A stretch of DNA of 64,000 bases from Spirosoma radiotolerans (GTDB lineage Bacteria > Bacteroidota > Bacteroidia > Cytophagales > Spirosomataceae). The notes under the pieces are model-generated. The model saw only the letters and a list, made by a program, of their open reading frames with translations, did not search any database and was not told the origin of the DNA. How positions within the stretch are numbered: position 1 is the first letter of the stretch; each line of letters starts with the position of its first letter. The translations under genes and the position numbers were made by a program. Positions 52,866 to 62,655 of the stretch are shown here, in pieces. The stretch lies in contig NZ_CP010429.1 in NCBI RefSeq assembly GCF_000974425.1, positions 1,860,001 to 1,924,000 of the forward strand, written 5' to 3'.

Positions 52866-53270
52866 TTAAGGACGGCCTCCTCCGCTACCCGATGAGCCGG
52901 ATGTGCCACTGCCGCCCGATCCACCACTTCCTGAACCGCTGCCCGTGGTGCCTCCACTGGCTTTGCTATTTTTATGCTTGCCACCCGACTTGCTACCCAT
53001 CGTACCCTGGCCCGATGTGCTTCCGCTCGACTGGCTGCCAACGCTTCCTGAGCCGCTCGATGAACTGCCCGATCCTGAACCAACCGTTGAGCCACTGCGC
53101 CCTGAGGTGCCTGACCGGCTACCGGAGCCACTTCCTGATCCCGACTGGGTACCCGATCCGGTACTGCCTTGTGATGATGAACTTCCACCTTTTGTGTTTG
53201 TGGACGACTGAGCTTGTGCACCCACGGCTACTGCTGTCAGCAGGGCAACCGTCATGATTACTGTTTTCAT
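52866..53270 (-). CDS. Exported Gly/Ser-rich low-complexity protein
   Basis: A 134-residue protein: signal peptide (TVIMTVALLTAVAVGAQA), then almost only Gly, Ser and Thr in repeats such as GSGSGSGSRSGTSGRSGSTV, and a last GSGGSGTSGSSGSGG run. A Lys/His island (SGGKHKNSKAS) breaks the repeats. The start at ATG 53270 is chosen because the longer frame to 53435 has a non-signal leader. The repeats suggest a flexible surface or periplasmic spacer; no family recognised. High repeat content makes assembly errors possible. Confidence 0.72.
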   Translation of the reverse strand: MKTVIMTVALLTAVAVGAQAQSSTNTKGGSSSSQGSTGSGTQSGSGSGSGSRSGTSGRSGSTVGSGSGSSSSGSGSVGSQSSGSTSGQGTMGSKSGGKHKNSKASGGTTGSGSGSGGSGGSGTSGSSGSGGGRP

Positions 53271-53708
53271 ACGTTGAATTAGTTTATAAGTGCATGTGTT
53301 CAGACACTCATTTCCCTCAACCGGTCGAGACGGTAAAAAGGCTTTGGCAAAAAGTGATGAGTGAGGAAACGGTTCCATCGACTCATTCCGTCGTTTGTAT
53401 CTGCTCCGGTTTTTACAGACCATTTCTTCCTTCATGACAGAGCCGGTAGCCCACTCTTAGGGTCGGCATAGTTGGTAACACACGATAGGGCTATCACAGG
53501 ATAATCATGTCCATTATCGACATACGATGCTTGAATGGGCCGAACTACTGATCAATTAAGCACCCCAAATTAGCTATGATGAAAATAGACCTCGAATACC
53601 TGGCCTATGATGTGTGCGGAGCTATTACAGATAGGGTCTTTCTGAACGAAGCGTCGGGTTGTAGGACAGATGCATCCATTTGGTGCATAAACCAAGGGAT
53701 GAAATGAA
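53271..53708. other. Intergenic region (438 bp) with a doubtful small ORF
   Basis: No confident gene. A 43-codon plus-strand frame at 53576-53707 (starts ATGATG) lacks a recognised motif and has no clear ribosome binding site, so I do not call it. The rest is plain sequence that should hold the promoter of the Gly/Ser-rich gene. Confidence 0.5.
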
Positions 53709-54374
53709 TTACTGTAATTTATCCGATAACCAGTTCAGTAGGTCATTATCTATTTGCTGGCGACATTCATCAAGCCCGTGACGGCAGCCTTCGTAAAGAC
53801 GAATTTCTTTGGGTTCGTTGGCTCGTTCGTAAATCTGCTGCGAACAGCGGTCGGGCAGAATTTCGTCGGCGGTGCCGTGCATCAACAGCAACGGCCGGGG
53901 GCTCAATTCGTCAACCAGACCCGTACCATACGTCTGGCTGCTGAGGGCAGCCACAGCCACTACGTTTGTCGTCAGCACACCGGCATTAATGACTACTGCC
54001 CCGCCAAACGAGTGGCCAACCAGCGCCACCCGTTCGTGGCCCCGCTGGAGCCGCAGGTAGGTAAGCCCAACCAGTGTATCCATCACGCAGTTTTCCAGAT
54101 TACTCGGAAATCGATAATGAAGCCGCAGCGACGCAATGGGGTACTCGGTCAGTTGGGCGGCCAGTCGTGGGTATAAGCCGCCAGCCGGTCCATCTAATCC
54201 ACCGCTGGCCCCGCCTACCCAAACCACCGCGGCTTTGGCTCCTTTAGCCTCGTGATAACGGGCTTTTATGTTACCGACGTTGGTTTGTAAAACCAGGTCT
54301 TCTACACCATTCACGACACCCTGCTGACGAACGGACTCCAGGACGATACTTACTTCCTTTTTTCTTGTTGTCAT
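53709..54374 (-). CDS. Alpha/beta hydrolase
   Basis: A 221-residue cytoplasmic hydrolase. The catalytic triad is Ser in LVGHSFGGAVV (about residue 118), Asp in MHGTADEILPD and His in CRHGLDECRQQ. The ADEILPDRCSQQ and LLLMHGTADE segments place it in the dienelactone hydrolase-like or serine aminopeptidase-like group. Gly-rich AVVWVGGASGGLDGP is the oxyanion region. Substrate unknown. Confidence 0.87.
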   Translation of the reverse strand: MTTRKKEVSIVLESVRQQGVVNGVEDLVLQTNVGNIKARYHEAKGAKAAVVWVGGASGGLDGPAGGLYPRLAAQLTEYPIASLRLHYRFPSNLENCVMDTLVGLTYLRLQRGHERVALVGHSFGGAVVINAGVLTTNVVAVAALSSQTYGTGLVDELSPRPLLLMHGTADEILPDRCSQQIYERANEPKEIRLYEGCRHGLDECRQQIDNDLLNWLSDKLQ

Positions 54375-54474
54375 AGGCCTGTTGCTGCTAATCCCGATTA
54401 AAAAAGCGGAAGCGGGTAGATAAAACGCTTACGTACCCAATGCGTCGTATGAAGCAGAGAACGGCATGCGCTCA

Positions 54475-54705
54475 TCACGCATTTCCGGTCTCGCTAATGT
54501 TATCGCTCACTTCTTCATCGCCGAAGTTGTCCCAGTCGTCTCCTTCTTTCCAATCATCTCCATTGCCGGTCTCGTTACCATCGTCAACGGCATCCGGGTC
54601 ATTGTTCACTTGTTTGGTGCCCGTTGCGTTGATCGCACTGCCAGTTCCTGCGCCATGTATACCATGAGCATCGTCCGGAAAGTAGAGTTTACTATATCGA
54701 TTCAT
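54475..54705 (-). CDS. Small very acidic disordered protein
   Basis: A 76-residue soluble peptide, rich in Asp, Asn and Gly (DDWKEGDDWDNFGDEEVSDN). It has no signal and no conserved motif known to me. It is similar in size and composition to the acidic proteins at 42239 and 43628, suggesting a class of hydrophilic stress proteins in this region. It lies between the hydrolase gene and a response regulator gene. Confidence 0.6.
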   Translation of the reverse strand: MNRYSKLYFPDDAHGIHGAGTGSAINATGTKQVNNDPDAVDDGNETGNGDDWKEGDDWDNFGDEEVSDNISETGNA

Positions 54706-54842
54706 GTTCTTTCTGCCTTTACGTTATCAGTCGATAACCGATTCCCGGATTAAGGGCAAAGGCGGTAATCGCAAAAATTAGGATTTGGTCCCGGATGAAC
54801 GCTGGCTTTTACGAATTAACCGCATGGATACTGTTGTACCCA

Positions 54843-55256
54843 TTAGACAAGGGCGTGCATCAGACCTGACAGTTGCTTGACCAGTCTGTCGTATTGTGTT
54901 TCCTTGGAAAGAACCAGTTCATAGCCTAATTGCTGGCACTTGGTTTCATCGACGGGCCTTTGTTTTGTGGCCATAATGACCACCGGAATGGTCTGCCAGA
55001 CGGGTGTCTGAGCCAATATGGTCAAGGCAGCGTAGCCTTTTCGGAGGGCCATATGCCAATCCATAATCAGCAATGATGGCTCCGGGTAAACGCCCCCACG
55101 CAGGGCGTCCAGTAACTGCGCTTTTTGCGTAAAGAAATAGAGAACCGCCGTTGGGCAGGCCTCACCGAATGCCTGCCGATACAGGTATTGGTCGTCGAGC
55201 TGGTCATCGGCAATAAATATAATTGGGTAAAGGACGGATTGAAGTTGCGTTTTCAT
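54843..55256 (-). CDS. Single-domain response regulator (REC only)
   Basis: A 137-residue receiver protein. Phospho-Asp in LLIMDWHMALRKGYAAL, acidic pair in IFIADDQLDDQYL, switch residue in VVIMATKQRP and a Lys (LSKETQY) where the usual motif is KP. It has no DNA-binding output domain. It lies 38 bp from the trehalose gene on the same strand, whose stop is at 55295, so it is downstream of it. It is a distant homologue of the regulator at 42928. Confidence 0.88.
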   Translation of the reverse strand: MKTQLQSVLYPIIFIADDQLDDQYLYRQAFGEACPTAVLYFFTQKAQLLDALRGGVYPEPSLLIMDWHMALRKGYAALTILAQTPVWQTIPVVIMATKQRPVDETKCQQLGYELVLSKETQYDRLVKQLSGLMHALV

Positions 55257-55294
55257 AAAGGGTTGCTATTCCTTACACGAATGACGAAGGGAAA

Positions 55295-57511
55295 CTACGG
55301 CAGTTCAGCCGCCTTTAGAGGCTGGTGAGGGTTGACAAACTCCCGCAACAACGCCAGCACCTGTGGCACGGATTCGAGTCGGTATCGGGCCGCGGTTGCG
55401 CCCTGGCCCACCTTGATGGTGTGGTGTTCGGGACCTGCCAGCGCCGAGAACATGTCTTCGTCGGTACGGTCGTCGCCAATAGCCAGGACAAATTCATAGG
55501 GGTAAGCCAGGGCCAACTGCCTGGCCATGCGGCCTTTGTCCGTATCCGCATTTTTAACTTCGACAACTTTATTGCCATCGAGGACGCGGAGTTGATAGGG
55601 CAGAAGTACTTCGAGCGTAGTGATCATTTCCCGTGACCGGTCGAACGCAATTTCTTCGCCAACATTTCGGTAATGCCAGACCAGCGAGTGGCTCTTTTCT
55701 TCGACGAATGAACCAGCACAGCGGCTACAGAAATCAGCCATAAAGGGCCGTACCGTCTCTTTCCAGGTATCATCGTCCAGTACCGAGCTTCGCCAGACAC
55801 CTTCCTGCCGGAGGTAGGTGCCGTGTTCGGCCACAATATCAATAGGCAGGCCATCCAGCCAGCGGTCGAGGGTGTCATGATCGCGTCCGCTGATCACCAC
55901 GACCTTGTTGTTGGGAAGGGCTGCTAACTCGCTTAGCAGGTCGAGAAGGGCTGCCGAGGGCGCTGCCTGTTCGGGCGTATTGGTGAAGTCGGCGAGTGTA
56001 CCGTCATAATCCAGCAGGAGTAGCCGTGACTGGGCTTTTTCATAGACCTCCAGCAGTTTGTGTTTTCCAGCGCCCCGCAGGCTCCGGCTATGACCCAACC
56101 GCTTGCCTTGCCGGGTGGCGAGCAACCGATCGAAAAAGTCATTGGCCCACTGCTTAACATCGTATTCCCGAACGCGTTGCTGCATGACCCGCATCCGGCG
56201 CTGTTGTTCGTCGGGCGGCATGGTCAGCGCCACCAGCATCTGTTCTGCCACTTCGTATTCATCCAGCGGATTCACCAGCAGAGATTCTCCCAGTTCATTG
56301 GCTGCGCCTGTCAGTTCGCTAAGCAACAGCACGCCCTGCTCATCCTGACGCGATGCAATAAACTCTTTTGCCACCAGGTTCATGCCGTCCCGCAAGGGCG
56401 TGATCATGGCCACGTCGCAGGCGGTATAGAGCGCGAGCAATTGCGAAAAACGGAGCGACGCATACCGGTACACGATAGGTACCCAGGTCAGGGTGGCAAA
56501 CTTTCCGTTGATGCGCCCGACGGCCTGTTCGATCATCTGTTTCCGCTCGCCGTAGGTCTGAATCTCATCCCGTGACGGAATCACGACCAGAATAAACACC
56601 AGGTTTCCTTTCCAGTCGGGATGCGCTTCCAGAAAAGCTTCCAGGGCATCCAGGCGTTGCATAACACCTTTGGTATAATCCAGCCTATCGACCGAAAAAA
56701 TAATCTTGCCCGCATAGGTGGCTTTCAGTTCATCGCGTTCGGTTGCTACATCAGGCTGGTCGAAAGCATTGTGGTAAAGGTCGTAATTGATACCAATGGG
56801 AAAGGCCTGCCCCTGCACAAACCGGTCCTGATACGGGATTTTTGCCAGGCTGTGCGACAGGCCGAGGTTGAGCTGTATCGACTCCAGAAAATGAACCAGG
56901 TAATCGTTGGTATGGAAACCGATCAGGTCAGCGCCCAGAAGACCCTTCAATAAATACGTTCGGCATTGCCTGGTCAACAGCCGTAGCAACTCGTTGGATG
57001 GAAACGGAATATGCAGGAAAAAACCAATGGTTGCCTCGGGGGCCTGTTCGCGAATCAGTTGGGGCAGTGCTAAAAAATGGTAATCGTGTACCCAGACCAT
57101 GTCGTTGGGCTGCAGCAGCTCGACGACTTTCTCGCAAACGGTTTGATTGGCCGCCTGATACGCTTTGAAGGCTTCATCGTGGTAATCCACGTACGACGGG
57201 AAGTAGTGGAAAAGCGGCCAGAGCACCGAGTTCGAGAAGCCGTTGTAAAAGCCTTTATTCGTGGCTTTGTCCAGAAATACCGGCACATATTCGAAATCGT
57301 CATTGACCTCGTGTTTGTGATTATCCCATGTCCGTTGGGTAAAATCAGCGCAGCCAATCCAGAGCGGTTTTTGCGAAGCCGTGCCTAACTCCAGCGATTT
57401 AATGGCCGTTACCAGGCCTCCCGACGACGACGTAACCGTTGTTGTTCTATTCTTGGTTTTTATTGAAAAGGGCAAACGATACGAGATAATGACAAGGCGA
57501 TTGTTCTTCAT
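55295..57511 (-). CDS. Bifunctional trehalose-6-phosphate synthase/phosphatase
   Basis: A 738-residue fusion of OtsA and OtsB: it makes trehalose 6-phosphate from UDP-glucose and glucose 6-phosphate and then removes the phosphate. OtsA part (about 1-470): NRLVIISYRLPFS, SGGLVTAIKSL, MVWVHDYHFLALPQL, HIPFPSNELLRLL, DVAMITPLRDGMNLVAKEF. OtsB part (about 485-735), a HAD phosphatase: LLLLDYDGTLADF (Asp nucleophile), VVISGRDHDTLDRWL, and AIGDDRTDEDMFSALA. ATG 57511 is directly before the conserved opening; the 38-residue extension to 57625 is rejected. Trehalose protects cells from drying and heat, in line with the neighbours. The response regulator gene follows. Confidence 0.95.
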   Translation of the reverse strand: MKNNRLVIISYRLPFSIKTKNRTTTVTSSSGGLVTAIKSLELGTASQKPLWIGCADFTQRTWDNHKHEVNDDFEYVPVFLDKATNKGFYNGFSNSVLWPLFHYFPSYVDYHDEAFKAYQAANQTVCEKVVELLQPNDMVWVHDYHFLALPQLIREQAPEATIGFFLHIPFPSNELLRLLTRQCRTYLLKGLLGADLIGFHTNDYLVHFLESIQLNLGLSHSLAKIPYQDRFVQGQAFPIGINYDLYHNAFDQPDVATERDELKATYAGKIIFSVDRLDYTKGVMQRLDALEAFLEAHPDWKGNLVFILVVIPSRDEIQTYGERKQMIEQAVGRINGKFATLTWVPIVYRYASLRFSQLLALYTACDVAMITPLRDGMNLVAKEFIASRQDEQGVLLLSELTGAANELGESLLVNPLDEYEVAEQMLVALTMPPDEQQRRMRVMQQRVREYDVKQWANDFFDRLLATRQGKRLGHSRSLRGAGKHKLLEVYEKAQSRLLLLDYDGTLADFTNTPEQAAPSAALLDLLSELAALPNNKVVVISGRDHDTLDRWLDGLPIDIVAEHGTYLRQEGVWRSSVLDDDTWKETVRPFMADFCSRCAGSFVEEKSHSLVWHYRNVGEEIAFDRSREMITTLEVLLPYQLRVLDGNKVVEVKNADTDKGRMARQLALAYPYEFVLAIGDDRTDEDMFSALAGPEHHTIKVGQGATAARYRLESVPQVLALLREFVNPHQPLKAAELP

Positions 57512-57628
57512 AGAGTCTTGAATCAGGCATTTCATGGCACTGGTTAAGTAAGTTAACCGTTGTCGCCAATGAAAGGCCTTGGGAAGACAAAAGGAAGGAT
57601 AACAATCGACCTGACTGCCGCACAAAGA

Positions 57629-57659
57629 AAGGTAATGGTCCTTTCAGGAACATTACCTT
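57629..57659. terminator. Hairpin between GH43 and trehalose genes
   Basis: 9-bp arms AAGGTAATG/CATTACCTT (57629-57637, 57651-57659), with a second stem TCCT/AGGA inside the loop. It lies between two minus-strand genes and may end the GH43 transcript. Confidence 0.65.
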
Positions 57660-57671
57660 GCCTGTTCGGGC

Positions 57672-58832
57672 TTATTCACTGCCTGACGTTGGTATGCCCG
57701 AAGGGAGTTTTTGTGGCGTAGTCGTTGGACCAGAAATGGTTATTTTGCCGTCTTTCACTTGCATACGGTCAATAAATACGACCCGCTCATCGCCCGTTTT
57801 GGCCGTCCGGCCGTGGTAAACGCAGAACATCTCTTTGCCATCCGGTGAGTAAGCGATGCTGTTGTGTCCGGTTCCTGTTACGATACCTCCTTTATCGACG
57901 TTCTTCTCCAGAATCGGATTGTCGGCCGACTTTTTAAATGGACCCAGAGGAGAGGAAGAAGTAGCGTAACCAATGGCATAATGACGACCCCCAAAATTAT
58001 TGGCTGAGTACATGATGTAATACACATTGTCTTTCCTGAAGGTAACGGAACCCTCTGTCCAACGGCGGTTTGCTTCACGGGCCATCACGGATTGGCTTTC
58101 CCATTGGGCCTGTTTGTCACTGAGCTTGACCGGTGGCCGCAACAGTAAAACGGGTTGGCCGATGACACCGGAAAAATCAGCTTTAAGCTCGACGCCATAC
58201 ACCCAGCTTTCTTCAATTTCCTTGTACCAACCGTTTTTGAGCGCCAGATCGGATACGTCGCTTTTAACGGGATGTTTGTAGCAGCAACGCGAATAGTATA
58301 AATAAGCTTTGCCATTGGTATCAAAAAACACATTGGCATCAATGATCGGGTAGCCAGGGTCAAAGACAGGCTGGTTGGTCAGGTCAACGAAGGGACCGGT
58401 TGGTTTGTCGGCAACGGCCACGCCAATGCGGAAATTTTCCTTTTCGTGCGTCGGGTTTACTTTCCACTGGGCACTATAGAACAGGTAATATTTGCCCCGC
58501 ACTTCGTATACTTCGGGTGCCCAATAGGCTCCATCCCAGCTGGTGTTGGGGTCGCTCCAGCCATTTTTGTTGTCATGAAAAAACACCTGGCCCTCTTTTT
58601 TCCAGTTGACCATGTCTGTGGACGAATACGCGGCAAATCCCTTGTCGGCGCCCCCAGTGCCATACATGTAGTACTTGCCTTTGGTAAACAAAACGTATGG
58701 GTCGCCGAACTGAACAGGTAAAGGGTTGGAAAAGGTAGCTTTATCGCTGGCAGTGCGTTGCATGGATTGAGCCTTGACAGCGTACACGCCCAGGGCCGCG
58801 AAAAAGAACAGTAGGTGCACAAATGGTTTCAT
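57672..58832 (-). CDS. Secreted family 43 glycoside hydrolase
   Basis: A 386-residue exported five-blade propeller enzyme. The signal peptide is VHLLFFFAALGVYAVKAQ. The three acidic GH43 residues are Asp in QFGDPYVLFTKGKYYMYG, Asp in PIIDANVFFDTNG and Glu in RRWTEGSVTF. Also WDGAYWAPEVYEVRGKYYLF is typical. Likely an arabinanase or xylosidase acting on plant polysaccharides; the exact activity needs biochemical work. The gene is transcribed alone and the hairpin 57629-57659 lies downstream. Confidence 0.9.
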   Translation of the reverse strand: MKPFVHLLFFFAALGVYAVKAQSMQRTASDKATFSNPLPVQFGDPYVLFTKGKYYMYGTGGADKGFAAYSSTDMVNWKKEGQVFFHDNKNGWSDPNTSWDGAYWAPEVYEVRGKYYLFYSAQWKVNPTHEKENFRIGVAVADKPTGPFVDLTNQPVFDPGYPIIDANVFFDTNGKAYLYYSRCCYKHPVKSDVSDLALKNGWYKEIEESWVYGVELKADFSGVIGQPVLLLRPPVKLSDKQAQWESQSVMAREANRRWTEGSVTFRKDNVYYIMYSANNFGGRHYAIGYATSSSPLGPFKKSADNPILEKNVDKGGIVTGTGHNSIAYSPDGKEMFCVYHGRTAKTGDERVVFIDRMQVKDGKITISGPTTTPQKLPSGIPTSGSE

Positions 58833-58952
58833 GATTGCAATCGAATTGTCGAGGAATAAAAATAGGTAAATTGTCGTTAGCGAAGCTGTTGGCCGTACGT
58901 AGACATGAACCGATGGAGCAACGCCGACGGTGAGTCGCCATTATGAATGAGC

Positions 58953-59801
58953 TTACTCGTGAGAAATCTGGCTCAGAATCCGTACGGGTTCGCAGTAGAG
59001 GTTAAACCGACTATCGCGGACGAAGCCAGCTAAGGTCATGTGCGCTTCCTTCGCCATCTGGACTGCCAAACTCGATGGGGCACCGACAGCCGCCAGCATG
59101 GGCACACCCGCCCGCCAGCTTTTCTGAACGAGTTCAACGCCGATGCGACCGCTCAGGAAAATACCAAATTCGCTCATTGGGAGCCAGTTTTGCCAGAAAG
59201 CCGCGCCAATAAGTTTATCCAGCGCGTTATGACGCCCGATGTCTTCCCGAACGATAAGCAACGTTCCGCTGGCATCGAACAAGGCAGCCGCGTGGATACC
59301 GCCCGTATAGGCAAACGCCCGTTGTGTCTGGCGAACCCGCTCGGGCAGGGCGTGTAGAATAGCTGGATCGACCGAGAAATTGCCAGCAATCGGGCCAGGG
59401 GTGAGCGCCATCACGGCGTCGATGGTGGCTTTTCCGCAGAGGCCACAACTCGATGATGTAAATGTATTTCGCTCCAGTCGTGACCAGTCTATCACCACGT
59501 CGGGATGTAATTCAACACGTAATACATTGCCTTCTTTGTGGGCGTCCTGCACACAGTGTCGGCACGAAACGATGTCAGTAGGCTTTTGAATAATCCCTTC
59601 TGTAAACAAAAAACCCATGGCCAGTTCTTCATCGTGGCCGGGCGTGCGCATGGTCACCGAGACGGGGCGCTGCTGCCGGTCCGCTACCGGCCCAAAACCC
59701 AGCCTGATTTCCAGAGGCTCTTCGACCGCCAACAAGTCGGGCGACTCGATGAGACCTTCTCCAGAGATTTTATGAACGATAACCGGGGCAACAAGAGACA
59801 T
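58953..59801 (-). CDS. fdhD: Formate dehydrogenase accessory sulfurtransferase FdhD
   Basis: A 282-residue FdhD, which passes sulfur from IscS to the molybdenum cofactor before insertion into formate dehydrogenase. Key elements: MRTPGHDEELAMGFLFTEG near residue 50, the redox CxxC motif SSSCGLCGKATI (about residue 117), AYTGGIHAAALFD, REDIGRHNALDKLIG and the terminal LAGFVRDSRFNLYCEP. No formate dehydrogenase genes are within the window. moaD and moaE are far away at 13 kb. Its ATG lies 2 bp from the arm of the 59804-59856 hairpin. Confidence 0.95.
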   Translation of the reverse strand: MSLVAPVIVHKISGEGLIESPDLLAVEEPLEIRLGFGPVADRQQRPVSVTMRTPGHDEELAMGFLFTEGIIQKPTDIVSCRHCVQDAHKEGNVLRVELHPDVVIDWSRLERNTFTSSSCGLCGKATIDAVMALTPGPIAGNFSVDPAILHALPERVRQTQRAFAYTGGIHAAALFDASGTLLIVREDIGRHNALDKLIGAAFWQNWLPMSEFGIFLSGRIGVELVQKSWRAGVPMLAAVGAPSSLAVQMAKEAHMTLAGFVRDSRFNLYCEPVRILSQISHE

Positions 59802-59803
59802 GG

Positions 59804-59856
59804 GCAGCGTATAGGGTTACTGTAAACGTAGGTTTTACAGTAACCCTATACGCTGC
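59804..59856 (-). terminator. 23-bp terminator hairpin between DUF5686 gene and fdhD
   Basis: Perfect arms 59804-59826 and 59834-59856 with a 7-nt loop. It lies 20 bp past the DUF5686 stop and touches the fdhD start, so any fdhD message from upstream would have its ribosome site inside this stem. Confidence 0.85.
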
Positions 59857-59876
59857 TAAATGATTGCGGAATGAAC

Positions 59877-62447
59877 TTAAAAACTAAACGAGGCCGATGC
59901 TTTCAGGGCAAATGAGTTGAGCGGAATACCATTTGGGCCGTCCTCCAGATAATTTAACCGGTGAATGGCCTGAAGGCGAATGATCTTGAAGATATTATCG
60001 ATGCCGTAACCGACTTCCATGTACGGCTTGTGGCCGTCGAGTGTACCAAAATAAACGGGTCTCGTTCCACCGGGTAGCGGTTTAAAAGACTCCACATCCT
60101 GGTTGGCTTTGGTTTGCGATCCCCATAGGGCGTCGATGTTAGCGACCAGACGCCAGTTCAGTTTTCGAATGCCCGGAATCCGATTAAATAGCAGCCCTTC
60201 AAACCGGTGTTGAATATGAACAGCTACAAAACGATCGCTGACAAATTCGTAGAACTGCATTCGGTTGAATGTGTTGGTTGTCAGTAGCGGAGTTGGGTTG
60301 CCAATATGTGGGAACAGCAGGGGCGCGGGCAGCGTAGAAGGCGTGTATCCGGCCGAAAGGAGGTAGGTCATCCGGCCAAGTGCACCAAGCCGCAAGGATT
60401 GCTGGGCGCGTAGCGTCAGACGGTCGTAATTATATTCGCCACCCAACGATTTGGCGCCGTGCGTATACCGGATGGTCAGGACGGGCGCTCGTTTGGTGCC
60501 CAGCGTGATTCGGTCGTTGCCATCCATCAGGTATTTTTCCTTGCGGGCCAGCCGAGCCTCAACCGACCAGTAAGCATCAAAAATATCGGATCGTAGCGCC
60601 GACTGATCGCCCAATTCGGGTTCAGTTCGGTAATGAAAGGGAAAGAGCGGGTCAAAGGTGCGGCTGCCCAGGGTGGCCGTCAGAAGTATGCCTCTAACGG
60701 GCTCCGTTTTAAAGAAAACTTCTTTCTGGTAGCTTTGGTATCCACCCCGGAAACGACCAAAGCGGCTCAGAGCGTAGAAGATTCGGTTGCCACCAATCAA
60801 CTCGGGAGTCAGGCCGAGCCGTTCAAGATCATTGGCTACCCGCACGCCCAGAATGGTCCAGTGCTGGCGGGAGAACAGGTAATTTATTTCGCCCCCATAC
60901 TTAAATTGTTTATCCAGCGTGCCATAAGCCAGATAACCCCGAAGCACCCAATTGCGGCTGAATTGCTCATTGGTCCGAAACCCAACGCGGGTTCGCAGGC
61001 CTTCTACACTGTTCACGGCAAATAAATAAGGGTAGGGGCCAATGTCGAACCCGCCCACTTTATAAAAACCCGTTACGGCCACCTGCCCCACCGCTTCGGC
61101 CATTTTTACGGCTGGAACAGCCCGTAGTTTTTCGATAACCTGACGGGTTTTCTGGTCCTCTTTATTTAATGAATCGGTTCCCGCCAATGTACGCTGGACG
61201 GTATGCCAGTAAGCCTCATTTGTGGTTGAAACGGTATCGCTTGGCTCAATCGGTTGTTCGTAGAAGGCCGCCGGGTGCGGATGATTCACGATAATATTAC
61301 TGTTCCGCAGGGTAACGTGGGCCCGCAGCCCCAGTGACTGTTTGCCAACGCCGGTCAGATCGGCTTTTAGACGAATGCTGACGGGCAACCAGCCCGCCGT
61401 AGTCGAAGAACCTGCCGAATCAGTCGTTGTTTCGAGTTCCTGCTCGATGGTGATCTCCCGCACGTAATTCAGGTTGGCGCCCGAACCAATACGGGTTTCA
61501 ATCTGACACAGGGCAAAGGAAGTGGTATCAATCCAGGCTTTTCCAACAAAGGCCAGGTCTTCGGGACGCTTGGGATCGAACTGAATTTCGTAACAAATGT
61601 GGTCGCCTATCTGGGTTGTATCGGCCAGAAAAAACTCATACCAGTTTTTCCAGTTGTCGCCGATGGGCGAGGCAAAATCTTTTCCTAAAATTGGAATGTA
61701 GTTGTCGTAAAAATTCTGATTGACAAGATTGGTTCCGCCCAACAACTGTGAGCTTAAACCGGCATCATCGACGGCAACACCTTTAATGCGGGTTTTCAGG
61801 ATGTCTTCCCGTTTGTGTTGGGGGTTAGCTTTAAAATAATAGCGCGACACGGACTCGGAGGCTAATAAGGGCAAGACCCGATGGCCATCTTTGTCAATGA
61901 TTGAGTCATGTTTACTCATGGCCTCGTTAATCCGCTTGATAAGCGGATTCTTGCGCATGCGATCCGAAACGTGGCTGAGCGCGATTTCCGTTTTTACGTA
62001 GCTGTCGTATTCGTAGGCGGAGAGCCGTTTCCGGTCGTTGATCGAGCGATTTTTGCGCAGCTGTCGTAGCACGCGCCAGGCTGGATTTTCACCGGCTTTA
62101 ACGGTTACTTCCTGTAAGGAGTTGCCACCAGATTCGAGCTTGATGTCAACGGCCTGGCTAGTGCGCTCGGGATCAATCGCCCGACGGCTCACTTTATAGC
62201 CCATCGAGCTCACGGCTATCGAATCTGTCAGGATTTTGGCTACGAGCGTATAACGGCCTTTTTCGTCCGTTAGCGCCCCGCTGCGTCGACCTACCAGCGA
62301 TACACTGGCAAATGGGATAGGGTCACCTGTGTGTGCATCCGTAACCAGCCCGGTGACCGTATACACGGTTTGCGCCTGGGTAGCAGTTACCGCTACACTA
62401 AGTACTAACCACAGTAAGATTAATAAAGAAAGTAACGGTGTCTTCAA
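59877..62447 (-). CDS. DUF5686 outer-membrane protein with carboxypeptidase regulatory-like domain
   Basis: An 856-residue outer-membrane protein: signal peptide (LLSLLILLWLVLSVAVTATQA), a CarboxypepD_reg-like beta-sandwich (about 28-110, VTGLVTDAHTGDPIPFASVS), and DUF5686 (about 120-856) that should form a beta-barrel. Characteristic are LSAYEYDSYVKTEIALSHV, FFLADTTQIGDHICYEI and repeated barrel strands towards the Phe-ending C terminus (SFALKASASFSF). The fold recalls TonB-like barrels, but no plug is present. Function unknown. A promoter is not clear; a terminator hairpin follows. Confidence 0.87.
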   Translation of the reverse strand: MKTPLLSLLILLWLVLSVAVTATQAQTVYTVTGLVTDAHTGDPIPFASVSLVGRRSGALTDEKGRYTLVAKILTDSIAVSSMGYKVSRRAIDPERTSQAVDIKLESGGNSLQEVTVKAGENPAWRVLRQLRKNRSINDRKRLSAYEYDSYVKTEIALSHVSDRMRKNPLIKRINEAMSKHDSIIDKDGHRVLPLLASESVSRYYFKANPQHKREDILKTRIKGVAVDDAGLSSQLLGGTNLVNQNFYDNYIPILGKDFASPIGDNWKNWYEFFLADTTQIGDHICYEIQFDPKRPEDLAFVGKAWIDTTSFALCQIETRIGSGANLNYVREITIEQELETTTDSAGSSTTAGWLPVSIRLKADLTGVGKQSLGLRAHVTLRNSNIIVNHPHPAAFYEQPIEPSDTVSTTNEAYWHTVQRTLAGTDSLNKEDQKTRQVIEKLRAVPAVKMAEAVGQVAVTGFYKVGGFDIGPYPYLFAVNSVEGLRTRVGFRTNEQFSRNWVLRGYLAYGTLDKQFKYGGEINYLFSRQHWTILGVRVANDLERLGLTPELIGGNRIFYALSRFGRFRGGYQSYQKEVFFKTEPVRGILLTATLGSRTFDPLFPFHYRTEPELGDQSALRSDIFDAYWSVEARLARKEKYLMDGNDRITLGTKRAPVLTIRYTHGAKSLGGEYNYDRLTLRAQQSLRLGALGRMTYLLSAGYTPSTLPAPLLFPHIGNPTPLLTTNTFNRMQFYEFVSDRFVAVHIQHRFEGLLFNRIPGIRKLNWRLVANIDALWGSQTKANQDVESFKPLPGGTRPVYFGTLDGHKPYMEVGYGIDNIFKIIRLQAIHRLNYLEDGPNGIPLNSFALKASASFSF

Positions 62448-62655
62448 GCGTTCTGTCGTCTTGTCGTTCTGATTCGCATGGCGAAGATAACCAAATAGGG
62501 GTAGTTATCAGCGGTTACATAAGATGAATCGACATTAAAAAACGATGAACTGTTAAAACTACTCTATGAATGGTGTCGAGATAACCGTTTCTTTGTTTTT
62601 TGAAGCAAATAAGTAGTTTTTACTAGTGTTGTTCGTTGTAAGCCAGTGGTTAGTA

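Noticed and set aside
53576..53707. 43-codon plus-strand frame in a long intergenic region
   Set aside because: No recognised motif, no terminator and no coding bias that I can see; unlike the 36521 peptide.
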